In this document: positions 40,962-49,752 of the stretch, piece by piece
Layout of the letters: the number at the start of each line of letters is the position of its first letter
Numbering within the stretch: position 1 is the first letter of the stretch
Source: DASWIG01 sp965371445
GTDB lineage: Bacteria; Acidobacteriota; Thermoanaerobaculia; Multivoradales; J023
Assembly: GCA_965371445.1 (NCBI GenBank)
Contig: CBDUYN010000006.1
Coordinates: 62,001 to 126,000, forward strand
Reading direction: 5' to 3'
DNA: 64,000 nucleotides
Program-made: the position numbers and the translations under genes
The notes under the pieces: model-generated
What the model was told of the DNA's origin: nothing
Databases searched by the model: none
The model's input: the letters and a program-made list of their open reading frames with translations, nothing else

Positions 40962-42392
40962 CTACGGACGAGGGGGATCGTCTGTTCGCGCCGGGGCGCG
41001 CGCGCGGTTGAAAAAGCGCTCGACGGCTCGGCGGTGGCGCGGCAGGACGGTTTGGGTATTGGCCGCGCCGCTGCCGGCGGCGACGGTCCCCCCGGAGCCG
41101 CCCCCGCCAGGCCGAGCCTCGGCGGAGGTCGGGTCGGTGGCGCTCAAGCCGATGAGGCCGCTCCGCTCCAGGGAGGAGAGCGAGGCGGCGGAAAGCGTTT
41201 CTTCCTCGAAACGGACGCCAACGCCCGTGATCGGGTCGCGCCAGATCATCGGCGCGTCGGCACGGCCGCGGTCGACGCCGCCGCGTCCGGCGCGGCCCCG
41301 GCACATGGCGCCGGCGGCTTCGAGGCCGTTTTCGTCGAGGAACTCGGCCAGCGCTTCGTCCTGACCTTTGAGGGAGCGCTGGGCTTCGAGGAGCTTTTCG
41401 AGGTCCAGGAGGCCCGCCTGCCGGAGCTGCCGGAGCTTCTGGGCGAGCTCCTCGCGGCTGGCGCCGAGAGCTTCGGCCAGACGTTCCAGCTCGCCGGAGG
41501 CGGCGGCGTCGCGCAGTTGCTGGGCGAGGCTTGGATCGAGCAGCCGGGTCTCGTCGGCGGCGCGGGCGGTGAGGGCGGCGAGCTCCGCGAGGGCGGCGAG
41601 GCGTAGCTCCGGGTCGCCGGCCGCCGCGTCGCCGGCCGACTCGTCGGCCAGGGCCTCGGCCACGGCGCTGGCGGCGGCGAGCTGCTCGCCTTCGGTGAGG
41701 GCCGTCTCGGCGGCCTCGGCCGCGGTCTCCTCGGTCAGCTCGCGCAGGTGGTCGAGGGCTTCCCAGGCGCGCGCCGGGTCCTCGCCCGGATCGCTCTCGG
41801 CGACGTTCTGGAGCTCCTCGGTGAGCCGTTCGCTTTCTTCCTCGTCGAGCAGGCCCTCTTCTTCCAGGACCTCGACGCGACGCGCCAGCTCTTCGACCTC
41901 CTCGCCGACGGCCACGGTCCGGGGCTCGGCGTCGAGCGGCGCGACCGGCAGGAGCGTAGCGAGGACGACGAAGGCGGCGGCTCCGGCGAAAAGAGCGAGC
42001 GACGGGCCCGAGCGCCAACGCAGCCTCGGGAGGACCGGCTCGGCGAGCCGCTCGCTCCAGGGTCCGAGCGCCAGCTCGTCGGTCGACATCAGGAGCCCGC
42101 CGAGCTCGCCGCGGCGGTCGAGCAGGGTACGCACGGCCGCTGGCGGCGGCAGGTTGCGCTTCGCCAGGACCCCCGCCGCAACGAGGGCCACGCCGGCCGC
42201 GACCAGCCCCCAGGGGGTGAGCTGGGCGAGATCCGCGCCGAGGCCCGAGCGCGCCGCGAGGGCGAGCGCACCCCAGAGAAAGCCGGCGGCGGCAAGGTGG
42301 CGGAGCGCGCGTTCTAGGAAGAGGAGGCGGTAGAGGCGGCGGCGAAAGCGGCGGACGTTGAGGTTGTGGCGGGCGGTGGTGTCGCGTTTCAT
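40962..42392 (-). CDS. DUF4175-like membrane protein
   Basis: A 476-aa protein with two N-terminal hydrophobic hairpins (AAAGFLWGALALAARSGLG and LALFAGAAAFVVLATLLPV), a long helical, Glu-rich coiled-coil middle (VEELARRVEVLEEEGLL) and a low-complexity Gly-rich part before LPRHRRAVERFFNR. This layout matches DUF4175-type proteins that head MoxR/BatA operons in envelope stress systems. ATG 42392 is the first gene of the operon; MoxR follows after 24 bases. No DUF58 protein, the usual neighbour, is present. Confidence 0.8.
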   Translation of the reverse strand: MKRDTTARHNLNVRRFRRRLYRLLFLERALRHLAAAGFLWGALALAARSGLGADLAQLTPWGLVAAGVALVAAGVLAKRNLPPPAAVRTLLDRRGELGGLLMSTDELALGPWSERLAEPVLPRLRWRSGPSLALFAGAAAFVVLATLLPVAPLDAEPRTVAVGEEVEELARRVEVLEEEGLLDEEESERLTEELQNVAESDPGEDPARAWEALDHLRELTEETAAEAAETALTEGEQLAAASAVAEALADESAGDAAAGDPELRLAALAELAALTARAADETRLLDPSLAQQLRDAAASGELERLAEALGASREELAQKLRQLRQAGLLDLEKLLEAQRSLKGQDEALAEFLDENGLEAAGAMCRGRAGRGGVDRGRADAPMIWRDPITGVGVRFEEETLSAASLSSLERSGLIGLSATDPTSAEARPGGGGSGGTVAAGSGAANTQTVLPRHRRAVERFFNRARAPARTDDPPRP

Positions 42393-42428
42393 GATGGTCT
42401 TTCCGCCTCCCGGAAGGACCGACTATGC

Positions 42429-43448
42429 CTAATGAGCCTCATCCGCGTCCTCCACGGCGTCTCGCGTCACTTCCTCGACGTCCGGGAAAAGCTCCTCCAC
42501 CAGGACGGTGACGTAGCTCCCCGGAGGCAGCTCGCAGCGCAGGTCGAAAACACCTTCGCAGTAGCTCGTCTCCACCCCGCCCAGCCGGACGCGCAGCGGC
42601 CGGCGGTCGCCGTAGAGCCGGAGGCTGCGAGGCAGCTCGAGGCCGACCCGGGGCGAGAGGCCGAGCTCCACCAGGGCGGCTTGCTCGATTTCAGCGGCTT
42701 TTCCCCGGGGCTGCTGCATCTTGGAGCCGAAGAGGGGGCCCGTCGGGCTCAGCTCGAAGCTTTGCAGCCGCTCCGCAAAGACGGACGGATCGCGGACGAC
42801 GAAGTGGCCGTCGGTCAGGTGGTCGACGGCGACGTCGCCGTCGAGGAGCTCGTCGATGCCCACCGGGCGCAGCTCGAGGACACGATTGAAAACCGCCGAC
42901 TGGAGGGCCGAGATCATCAGGAGCGAGCGTCGGCGGTCGCGGTCGAGGCGTCCGCGTTTCAGGAGCTCGCGTCCCCGTTCGACGTTTTTCGAGTCGCGTC
43001 CGAAGCGCTGGCGTCCGAAGCGGTTGGGGAGGCCGCGCCGCTGGAGCTTGGCGAGGCGTTCGCGGGCGGTGTTGGCCGCGGCGGAGCCGACGCCGCGCAG
43101 GCGGAGGTGAAAGCGGTTGCCGCGGAGCTCTCCGAGGCGCAGCTTCTGGGGATGGCGGATCGCTTCGAGGACCTCGGCGCCGTCAAGCTCCAGGCCGAGC
43201 GCGGCGGTGGGGTCGATCTCGGGTACCGAGAACCACTGGCGGGCGACGGCGCGGCGGTCCTTGCGTCCGGCGTAGCCGACCTCGCGGGGCGCCACACCTG
43301 CGGCGCGGGCGATCTCGCGGGCGACGTCGTCGGTCGTGCGCAGGCGTTTTTTCACCCACAGATGGGTGTGCGGCCCGTCCCCCAGAGCGGGGTAGAGAGG
43401 GATCTCCTCGACGAGGAAGTCTTCGGGTTGCTCTCGAATCCGTACCAT
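42429..43448 (-). CDS. truD: tRNA pseudouridine(13) synthase
   Basis: A 339-aa TruD-family enzyme that isomerises U13 in tRNA(Glu). Diagnostic motifs are EDFLVEEIP near the start, GYAGRKDRRAVARQWFS (with the catalytic Asp), RLGELRGNRFHLRLRG and LPNRFGRQRFGRDSKN. Full length. It lies 28 bases after the radical SAM gene on the same strand and 36 bases before the DUF4175 gene; co-transcription is possible. Confidence 0.95.
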   Translation of the reverse strand: MVRIREQPEDFLVEEIPLYPALGDGPHTHLWVKKRLRTTDDVAREIARAAGVAPREVGYAGRKDRRAVARQWFSVPEIDPTAALGLELDGAEVLEAIRHPQKLRLGELRGNRFHLRLRGVGSAAANTARERLAKLQRRGLPNRFGRQRFGRDSKNVERGRELLKRGRLDRDRRRSLLMISALQSAVFNRVLELRPVGIDELLDGDVAVDHLTDGHFVVRDPSVFAERLQSFELSPTGPLFGSKMQQPRGKAAEIEQAALVELGLSPRVGLELPRSLRLYGDRRPLRVRLGGVETSYCEGVFDLRCELPPGSYVTVLVEELFPDVEEVTRDAVEDADEAH

Positions 43449-43476
43449 GGCGTTCGCCCGGCACGGAGGATATCAC

Positions 43477-44484
43477 TCAAAGACCCAGGACCCGGAGGAA
43501 GCTACGACGCTCGTCGAAGCGCCAGAGCCCGGCGTCGCGGGCGGCGGCGTAGGCGTCGGCCATCTCCGAGGCTTCGGGGTGCCGGTCGATCTCCGTGTAC
43601 CGCGGCTTGCCGCTCGGCGAGACGCCGCCGACCTGGTAGCTCGGACGGTACTGGCCCATGATGTTGACGTAGGTGTCGGGGGAGACCTCCTCGGCGAGCC
43701 AGCGAAAGATGGCGGCGCTTTCGTCGAGCTGGCCCGGCATCACGAGATGACGCACCAGGACGCCGCGCCGGGCGTGGGCGTCGCGTCCCATCTTGAGCGG
43801 ACCGACCTGGCGGTGCATCTCGGCGATCGCGGCGCGGGCGTGCTCGGGGTAGTCCTTGGCCTTGGCGAGGCGCTTGGCGCTCTCGCGGTGCCAGAACTTG
43901 AAGTCGGGCATGTAGACGTCGACGAGCCCGTCGAGGAGCTTCAAGGACTCCAACGAGTCGTAGGCGCTCGTGTTGTAGACGATCGGCAGGTGAAGCCCCC
44001 GGGGCACGGCCGCGGCGATCGCTTCGACGACCTGGGGCACGACGTGCTCCGGGGTCACGAAGTTGACGTTGTGGCAGCCCTGGTCCTGGAGGTCGAGCAT
44101 GAGGCCGGCGATCTGGGTGGCGTCCATCTCGCGGCCGTCGCCCTGCTGGGAGATGTCCCAGTTCTGGCAGAAGACGCAGCGCAGGTTACAGAGCCCGAAG
44201 AAGATCGTCCCGGAGCCGCGGTGGCCGCGCAGGCAGTCCTCTTCGCCGAAGTGGGGGAAGGCGCTGGCGACCAGCGCGTGGCGTCCGGTGCCGCAGACCT
44301 TGGTCTCGCCCGCCAAGCGGTCGATCTTGCAGCCGCGCGGGCAGGCCTGGCAGCAGCGGAGCTCCTTCAAGCCGCGCTCGACCCGTCCGGCGAGCTCGCC
44401 CCGGCGTGCGCTCTCAAGGTAGGCGGGCTCGAAGTCGGTGACGACGAAGCGGGATTCGTCCCTGGCGCTCGTCCTGGCCTTCAT
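43477..44484 (-). CDS. Radical SAM protein (PflA-like, COG1313 type)
   Basis: A 335-aa radical SAM enzyme of the pyruvate-formate-lyase-activase-like group. The cluster site is FFGLCNLRCVFCQNWDISQQ, within the GTIFFGLCN context typical of this family. Upstream, CCQACPRGCKIDRLAGETKV then CGTG forms an extra Cys-rich motif. VRHLVMPGQLDES and the C-terminal MGQYRPSY are also family features. The substrate of this group is not established. There is no associated glycyl radical enzyme in the window. Confidence 0.88.
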   Translation of the reverse strand: MKARTSARDESRFVVTDFEPAYLESARRGELAGRVERGLKELRCCQACPRGCKIDRLAGETKVCGTGRHALVASAFPHFGEEDCLRGHRGSGTIFFGLCNLRCVFCQNWDISQQGDGREMDATQIAGLMLDLQDQGCHNVNFVTPEHVVPQVVEAIAAAVPRGLHLPIVYNTSAYDSLESLKLLDGLVDVYMPDFKFWHRESAKRLAKAKDYPEHARAAIAEMHRQVGPLKMGRDAHARRGVLVRHLVMPGQLDESAAIFRWLAEEVSPDTYVNIMGQYRPSYQVGGVSPSGKPRYTEIDRHPEASEMADAYAAARDAGLWRFDERRSFLRVLGL

Positions 44485-44602
44485 GGCTTGCCGATTCTAC
44501 CTCAGGAGGGTACAGCTGCATCGGGTGCCTGCGACAACAGGGTGGTGTGTTGGGTGGAGATGCTGGATCAGGACATGCACATTGGTCTGAGGCGTAACCT
44601 CG

Positions 44603-45376
44603 TCAGCCATCGGTCCCGAACGCGTCACGGACGATCTCCGGGAAGCGGCGCTTGACCCTTCGGACGTCGCCGAGGCCCTCACGCATCCCGCTGGGGATTT
44701 CGTCCGGTGAGGGATCCTCGACGAGCAGCCATTCGACGATCGCCGGGAAAGACAGGCAGAAGTCTCGCGCGATCTTCCTCGCCTCCCCTTCGCGTCCCCG
44801 CGCCTTCGCCCTTCCGTACGAGCGGACGCCTTCGATCAAGGGACCGAGGTATCTGCTTCTGCGCACCGCCAGATCTCCCCGCCGGTCGAACCCCAGGATC
44901 TTCAGCGTCGCTTCCGCCCCCTCGTCGTCGTCATCGACGGGTTCGTAGCGTCCCGTCCTGGCGTCGAATCGTCACCGGTCCCAGAGGCGGAAGCCGGAAG
45001 TTGACGGATCGAGGAACCCCTCGTGGTACTTGGAGCCCTTGAATCGGGTGTTGCAGGTGGAGCAGGCGAGGAGGAAGTTGTCCCAGTAGAAAGCGGCTTG
45101 CGGATAGCTCGACTTGGGCTTCACGTGCTCGACGTCCCAGGCGGCGCTGTCTTCGCAGTACATGCAGCGACGCGGTGCGTTGCACATCTCGACGAGAGTT
45201 CCCTCGACCTCGGCGAATGCGTCCTTGCCGGCTTGACTCCCCTTCTTGGACTTCCATAGGGAGACAGCTTTCCTCACCTGGGCCTCGCGACCCGCTTCGG
45301 CGTCGACTTGGGCCTGCCGGTTCGCCAGATGCTCCCGGGTCGCCTCGCTCAGAGGACGTCGGACGACTCTTTTCAT
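44603..45376 (-). pseudogene. Septu PtuB-like HNH endonuclease interrupted by an in-frame TGA
   Basis: From ATG 45376 the frame encodes a TIGR02646-type HNH nuclease: CMYCEDSAAWDVEHVKPKSS (CxxC and the EH catalytic motif) and NFLLACSTCNTRFKG (second CxxC). It stops at TGA 44974-44972 after GFRLWDR, but the same frame goes on without a break: RFDARTGRYEPVDDDDEGAE, then ATLKILGFDRRGDLAVRRSR, and so on to 44603. Read through, the product is 257 aa, the normal size for the family, so TGA probably replaces a sense codon (TGG is one change away). The HNH core is upstream of the stop, so a truncated nuclease of 134 aa could still be made. The ATG overlaps the ATPase stop (ATGA). Confidence 0.85.
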
Positions 45377-47175
45377 GGAAAGAGCTTGTCGAATTCCGGG
45401 TCCCGGGGGATCACCGGACCCATGATCTCTTGTTCGAGCTCGTCGAGACGGCTCTTTTCCTCGGCAGAGAGACGCCGGCCCTGAAGGGAGAGCCGATGGA
45501 GCCTCAGGTATTCCTGGTGACGGTCCTGGGCCTCCGGGGCCAGGGTGTTGAAAACCCGAAAGGCGTCGGATTCGAGGATTGCGGAGACGGACCCGTTCCA
45601 CAGCTCCTTCATCTCCTCTTCCGGCAGCTCCCGGGGCACGATCGCTCCCGACTCGTCGTCGAGGCGCCAGATCTTGTCGGCCGCGACGCAGACGAAGGGA
45701 CTGTGGCTCGCGACGATGAACTGGATACGCGGAAAATGCTCCTTCATCCACGACGCGAGATTCACCTGCCAGAGGACGTGCAGGTGGTTGTCGGGTTCGT
45801 CGATCAGGACGACGCCGGGGTAGTCGACGATTCCGTCGATGATCTCCACCACGCCGAAGCAATCCTCCAGACCGCGTAAGATATCGAGGACCATGGCGAG
45901 GATGCACCGCAGGCCGTCGCTGGTCGAGCGCAGGGAGACGGCGGATCCGTCAGGGGTCTCGATGAGGAGATCGTCTTCGACGAAGTCCTTGACGACGAAT
46001 CCGGCCGGCAGGAGGCCGGAGTTCAGCAGGGAGACGATGTGGCCTTTGCGAGCACCGCCATTCGTGTCGAGGTCCGTCCGTAGAAGCCACCGAGGAACCT
46101 CCCACAACGCGGCTTCCTCGAGAAAAAGGGTGAGGACCCGGGCCAGGCGGGAGTCGCCCCTGGTGAGCTCTTCAGCATAGTTACTTCCACCTCCGAGCCG
46201 TTTGAAGGGGCCGTAACCGGAGAGATAACCGCTTTCAACCAGGGTTACGGCTTTAGGGTAGCGTCCGAAGGTGGGGGATTCGGAGGGCCTTAATTTGATT
46301 GAGCTGTGGGTCTCTGGCCTCGATCCCTCGGCGTCGTCAACGTAGCTGACGACGACTTGGGTGACATCGGAGCCCTTCCTGATCCAGGAATCGTCGAGAA
46401 GACGTTCGAGGGCTCGACCGACCGAAGCTGCGGCAATAGCTCTCAAAAGAGTACTCTTGCCTGAGCCGTTGCCTCCCGCCAACACGTACCAACCAGGAGC
46501 GTCGGCAGTCCTCGTGGCAAATTCGAGGTGGGCCTTTTCGACTCCTTTGACGTTTAGTACTTGGAGATCCCGAACGTAGAGCGCGACGGCGGTGGCAGGC
46601 TCAGAGCGGTCCCAGGGTGCCCGCGCCGTCTCCTTGCGCCGACGATAGTAATATGGTCCTACTTCACCGACGACCTCTCCCTGTTGGCCATATGACTCAC
46701 GCTCTTCTTCAGAAAGCCTCTCCCAGGTGGCTGTGTCAATGACGATTTCACCCGTACGAGCAGCAGATTTCATCTTCGAGGCAATTTTCAAGGGCCCACG
46801 CTCTAGGTCACCAGACTCCGCTGTGGAGACAGCTCCCGTAGCCATCCCGATGCGGAAGTGACGTTGAGCCCGGGAGAAGCTCTCGCTTTGATTGCGCTCC
46901 GAGGCGATGTGGTGAACGGCAGCCGCGAAACGCGAGGCCTGGAGAGCGTCGTCCAGCAAGAAGATACCGCCGTCCTCAGTCCAGCGGATCTCGACGTGTT
47001 CCTGGTCGACCTCTGCGTCTTCGAGCGCGTGGGACAAGATTTCCCGGATCTGAGAGCCTAGTTGCTCTGCCGCAGCCTGGTCACGGCCGAAGATCTCTTG
47101 CACGGAACGGAGCAAGTCGTCATAGAGCGAGAGAGCGACGACGACGACGGTGCGTTCGACGGTTTCGGTGCTCAT
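45373..47175 (-). CDS. Septu PtuA-like AAA ATPase with N-terminal nucleotide-cyclase-homology domain
   Basis: A 600-aa protein. Residues 190-600 are an SMC/ABC-like ATPase of the type found with HNH nucleases: LAGGNGSGKSTLLRAI (Walker A, 234-241), STSDGLRCILAMVLDIL (signature-like), GVVLIDEPDNHLH (Walker B) and IVASHSPF (H-loop). Residues 10-175 resemble a class III adenylate/guanylate cyclase domain: TEDGGIFLLDDALQASRFAA, HFRIGMATGAV and ASKMKSAARTGEIVIDTATW. The first metal-binding Asp (usual DIxGxT) is missing (VVVALSLYDD), so catalysis is doubtful and nucleotide sensing more likely. The stop overlaps the HNH ATG. An anti-phage role is inferred from Septu. Confidence 0.87.
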   Translation of the reverse strand: MSTETVERTVVVVALSLYDDLLRSVQEIFGRDQAAAEQLGSQIREILSHALEDAEVDQEHVEIRWTEDGGIFLLDDALQASRFAAAVHHIASERNQSESFSRAQRHFRIGMATGAVSTAESGDLERGPLKIASKMKSAARTGEIVIDTATWERLSEEERESYGQQGEVVGEVGPYYYRRRKETARAPWDRSEPATAVALYVRDLQVLNVKGVEKAHLEFATRTADAPGWYVLAGGNGSGKSTLLRAIAAASVGRALERLLDDSWIRKGSDVTQVVVSYVDDAEGSRPETHSSIKLRPSESPTFGRYPKAVTLVESGYLSGYGPFKRLGGGSNYAEELTRGDSRLARVLTLFLEEAALWEVPRWLLRTDLDTNGGARKGHIVSLLNSGLLPAGFVVKDFVEDDLLIETPDGSAVSLRSTSDGLRCILAMVLDILRGLEDCFGVVEIIDGIVDYPGVVLIDEPDNHLHVLWQVNLASWMKEHFPRIQFIVASHSPFVCVAADKIWRLDDESGAIVPRELPEEEMKELWNGSVSAILESDAFRVFNTLAPEAQDRHQEYLRLHRLSLQGRRLSAEEKSRLDELEQEIMGPVIPRDPEFDKLFP

Positions 47176-47195
47176 GGCAACGCCCTCATAGGGAC

Positions 47196-47224
47196 ACTAT
47201 AGACCGGGCGGACCAAGAGGACAA
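47196..47224 (-). promoter_or_regulatory. Promoter of the Septu-like operon
   Basis: On the minus strand TTGTCC (47224-47219), 17 bp, TATAGT (47201-47196). The predicted start is about 15 bases before ATG 47175, so the leader is very short. Confidence 0.7.
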
Positions 47225-47249
47225 GCCACCAAATACCGGCTCACCTCAC

Positions 47250-48464
47250 TCATCCCGGCAGGCCGACGGTAAGCCGCAGCTCGTCCGGAGAGATCCAGCG
47301 CCGAGCCGCCGCCTCGACGTCCTCCCGGCGCAGAGCGGCCAGCGTCTCGCGCACCCACTCGGGACGGTCGCTTTGGAGGCCGTAGAACTCCGCTTCGGCC
47401 AGGACGTCGGCCCACTGGCGGGCGGTCTCGCGGCGGAAGGGATCGCGGCCCACGAGGAAGGAGCGGGCGTTTTCCATCTCTTCGTCGGTGATGCCGTGGG
47501 TCAACAGGCGCTCGAGCTCCTCGCGAAGCGCCCGCTCCGCCGCCTCGACGGTTTCGGGAGACGTGCCGACGTAGAGCGAGAATCGTCCGGGGTCGAGCCC
47601 CGCGCCGCTGAAGGTTGCGACGTCGACGTGGTAGGCGAGACCCTCCTTCTCGCGGATCCGGTCGGGGAAGCGTCCGGTCAAGCCGGCGCCCGCTCCGAGG
47701 ACGACTCCGAGGACAGCGAGAGCCGGCACGTCCTCATGGGCTCGGGGCACCGAGAGGTGGCCGCCGTAGACGTGGGCCTGGTCGCTGTCGCCGACCACGA
47801 GCGTCGAACGGGCACCGCCGCGGCGCGTCGGTGCGGCGAGCGCCGGCTGGTCTTCACCGGCGCTCTCGAGGACGGCAAAAAGCTGGCGCAATCGCCGGTC
47901 GACGGCGTCTTCGTCGATGTCGCCGGTGACGACGGCGAGGGTACCCCAGCCAAGGGAACGGCGGTGAAAGGCGGCACAGTCACCGGCGGTAAGGCCTTGA
48001 AGGCTTGCCGCGTCGCCCTGCAGGGGGCGGCCGTAAGGGTGTGCCGGGTAGAGGTCCTCGAGGAAGGCGCGTCCGGTCCGGCTTGCCGGCTGGTCGTAGA
48101 GGCTCTCGAGCTCTCCTTGGGCCTGGCGGCGGATCCAGTCGCAGCGGTCCTCCGGAAAGCTCGGCTCCAGGACCAGCTCCGCCAAGTCCGCGAGGACGCG
48201 TTCCCAGTCTTCGGACAGGGCGTCGATCGCCACGCCGACCGCTTCGAAGCTGCCAAAGCTCTGGAGCAGCATGCCGCGTTCCTCGCTGTCCTGGACGATC
48301 CGCCGGTAGTCGCGGCGACGGGTTCCTTCGGCGAGCAGCCGTCCGGTCACGAGCGCTTGCCCGGGGACCTCTTCGGCGCGGGCACCGCCGCAGAGCCACA
48401 CGCGGGTCGAGACCACCGGTGCCCCGGCAACATGACGGATCCGGGTGACGAATCGGCGTGACAT
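47250..48464 (-). CDS. M16 peptidase-like protein, inactive subunit
   Basis: A 404-aa insulinase-fold protein lacking the zinc motif HxxEH: the equivalent place reads TGRLLAEGTRRRDYRRIVQ. Later parts keep the family pattern (HPYGRPLQGD, RSLGWGTLAVVTGDID, VLGAGAGLTGRFPDRIREKE). Such proteins pair with an active M16 partner as a heterodimer or clamshell. ATG 48464 is used; TTG 48482 is an alternative overlapping the upstream stop. The active partner gene ends within a few bases of its start, so they are made together. Confidence 0.88.
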   Translation of the reverse strand: MSRRFVTRIRHVAGAPVVSTRVWLCGGARAEEVPGQALVTGRLLAEGTRRRDYRRIVQDSEERGMLLQSFGSFEAVGVAIDALSEDWERVLADLAELVLEPSFPEDRCDWIRRQAQGELESLYDQPASRTGRAFLEDLYPAHPYGRPLQGDAASLQGLTAGDCAAFHRRSLGWGTLAVVTGDIDEDAVDRRLRQLFAVLESAGEDQPALAAPTRRGGARSTLVVGDSDQAHVYGGHLSVPRAHEDVPALAVLGVVLGAGAGLTGRFPDRIREKEGLAYHVDVATFSGAGLDPGRFSLYVGTSPETVEAAERALREELERLLTHGITDEEMENARSFLVGRDPFRRETARQWADVLAEAEFYGLQSDRPEWVRETLAALRREDVEAAARRWISPDELRLTVGLPG

Positions 48465-48474
48465 CTGGGCCAGG

Positions 48475-49752
48475 TCAGACAAGGCGATGCCCTCCCTCGA
48501 CCGGCAGCGACCAGCCGACGACTCCGCGCCGCGGCCTCAGGTACCGGTCGACGACCTCGGCAAGCTCTGAGGTGCCGGCGGCGAGCATGCGCTCCAGGTA
48601 GCGCCACGGATGCTCGGCGTCGAAGACCGCGAGCGCGGTCGAGACGAGGAAGGCCTGCTGGTGGACTTTTTCGTGGTCGAAGATCCAGTCGGCGGCGAGG
48701 ACCTTTTTCGTCCGCGCCACCTCCTCCTCGGTGGGTGGCTCCTCGGCGAAACGCTCGAGCTCGCCCAGGACGACTTCCTCGACCCGTTGGGGCTCGATCC
48801 CGGGCAGCACCTCGGCGGCAATCATCACCGCGCTCGGATCGACCGATTCGCCGAGGTCGGCGGTAACGCCGACGGCGAGCTGCCCTTCGTCGACGAGGGC
48901 CCGGTGCAGGCGGCTGGCGCGTCCAGAGGCGAGGACGCCGACGGCAAGACGCAGGAGCGGATGGTCGTCGTCGGTGCCAGCAGGAGCCGGGAGGCTCATG
49001 AGGAGCCGTGCCACGTCGCCGGCGCGCCGTTCGAGGCGTACGAGCTCCGCGGGGGGCGTGGCCGGCGGCAAGCCGGGACGCTCGGGCGCCTTTCCGTCGA
49101 GCCCACCGAAATGCTCGGCCACCTGCTCGCGCGCCTGCGGCCCGACGTCGCCCACCAGCACCAGGGTGGCGTTCGAAGGACGGTAGCGCCGGGCATGGAA
49201 GTCGGCGAGGACTCCGCCGTCGATCGCTTCTAAGTCCATGGGGGTTCCGAGTACCGGGAGGCCATAGGGATGGCCGGTGTAGAGGGCCTTGGCCACGGCC
49301 TGCTCCAGGGCGTCCCAGGGCTCGGCCTCGTACATGGCGATCTCTTCCAGGATCACCTGGCGCTCCGCGTCGACTGCCGCCGGCTCCAGCCGGAGCCCGG
49401 CCATGCGGTCGGCTTCGAGCTCGAGCGCCCGCTGCCAGCGGTCGGCGGCGAAGGTGAAGTAGTAGAGCGTCAGGTCGTGGCTGGTGAAGGCGTTGTTCGA
49501 GCCGCCGAGGGCGAGCGTGATGCGGTCGAGCTCGCCGGCGGCGTAGCGCTCGGTGCCCTTGAACATCATGTGCTCGAGGAAATGTGCGGTCCCGCCCAGG
49601 CCGAAGGCCTCGTCGCGGGTGCCGGCGCGGTAGGCGAGGGCCATCGCCACCACCTGGCGGCCCGGCTCGTCGAGGACGGCGAGGCACAAGCCGTTCGCCA
49701 AGCGCTCGGTTTCGAAGGGGGGAAGGAGGTGACGCAGGTCTTCGGCTTTCAT
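48475..49752 (-). CDS. M16 family zinc metallopeptidase, active subunit
   Basis: A 425-aa insulinase/pitrilysin-family protease with the inverted zinc site GGTAHFLEHMMFKGT (HxxEH) and the distal Glu about 75 residues on (ERQVILEEIAMYE). RYRPSNATLVLVGDV and the second-half KVHQQAFLV are typical. No signal peptide is seen, so it is probably cytoplasmic. ATG 49752 overlaps the phosphoesterase stop (ATGA). It forms a pair with the inactive subunit downstream. Confidence 0.93.
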   Translation of the reverse strand: MKAEDLRHLLPPFETERLANGLCLAVLDEPGRQVVAMALAYRAGTRDEAFGLGGTAHFLEHMMFKGTERYAAGELDRITLALGGSNNAFTSHDLTLYYFTFAADRWQRALELEADRMAGLRLEPAAVDAERQVILEEIAMYEAEPWDALEQAVAKALYTGHPYGLPVLGTPMDLEAIDGGVLADFHARRYRPSNATLVLVGDVGPQAREQVAEHFGGLDGKAPERPGLPPATPPAELVRLERRAGDVARLLMSLPAPAGTDDDHPLLRLAVGVLASGRASRLHRALVDEGQLAVGVTADLGESVDPSAVMIAAEVLPGIEPQRVEEVVLGELERFAEEPPTEEEVARTKKVLAADWIFDHEKVHQQAFLVSTALAVFDAEHPWRYLERMLAAGTSELAEVVDRYLRPRRGVVGWSLPVEGGHRLV

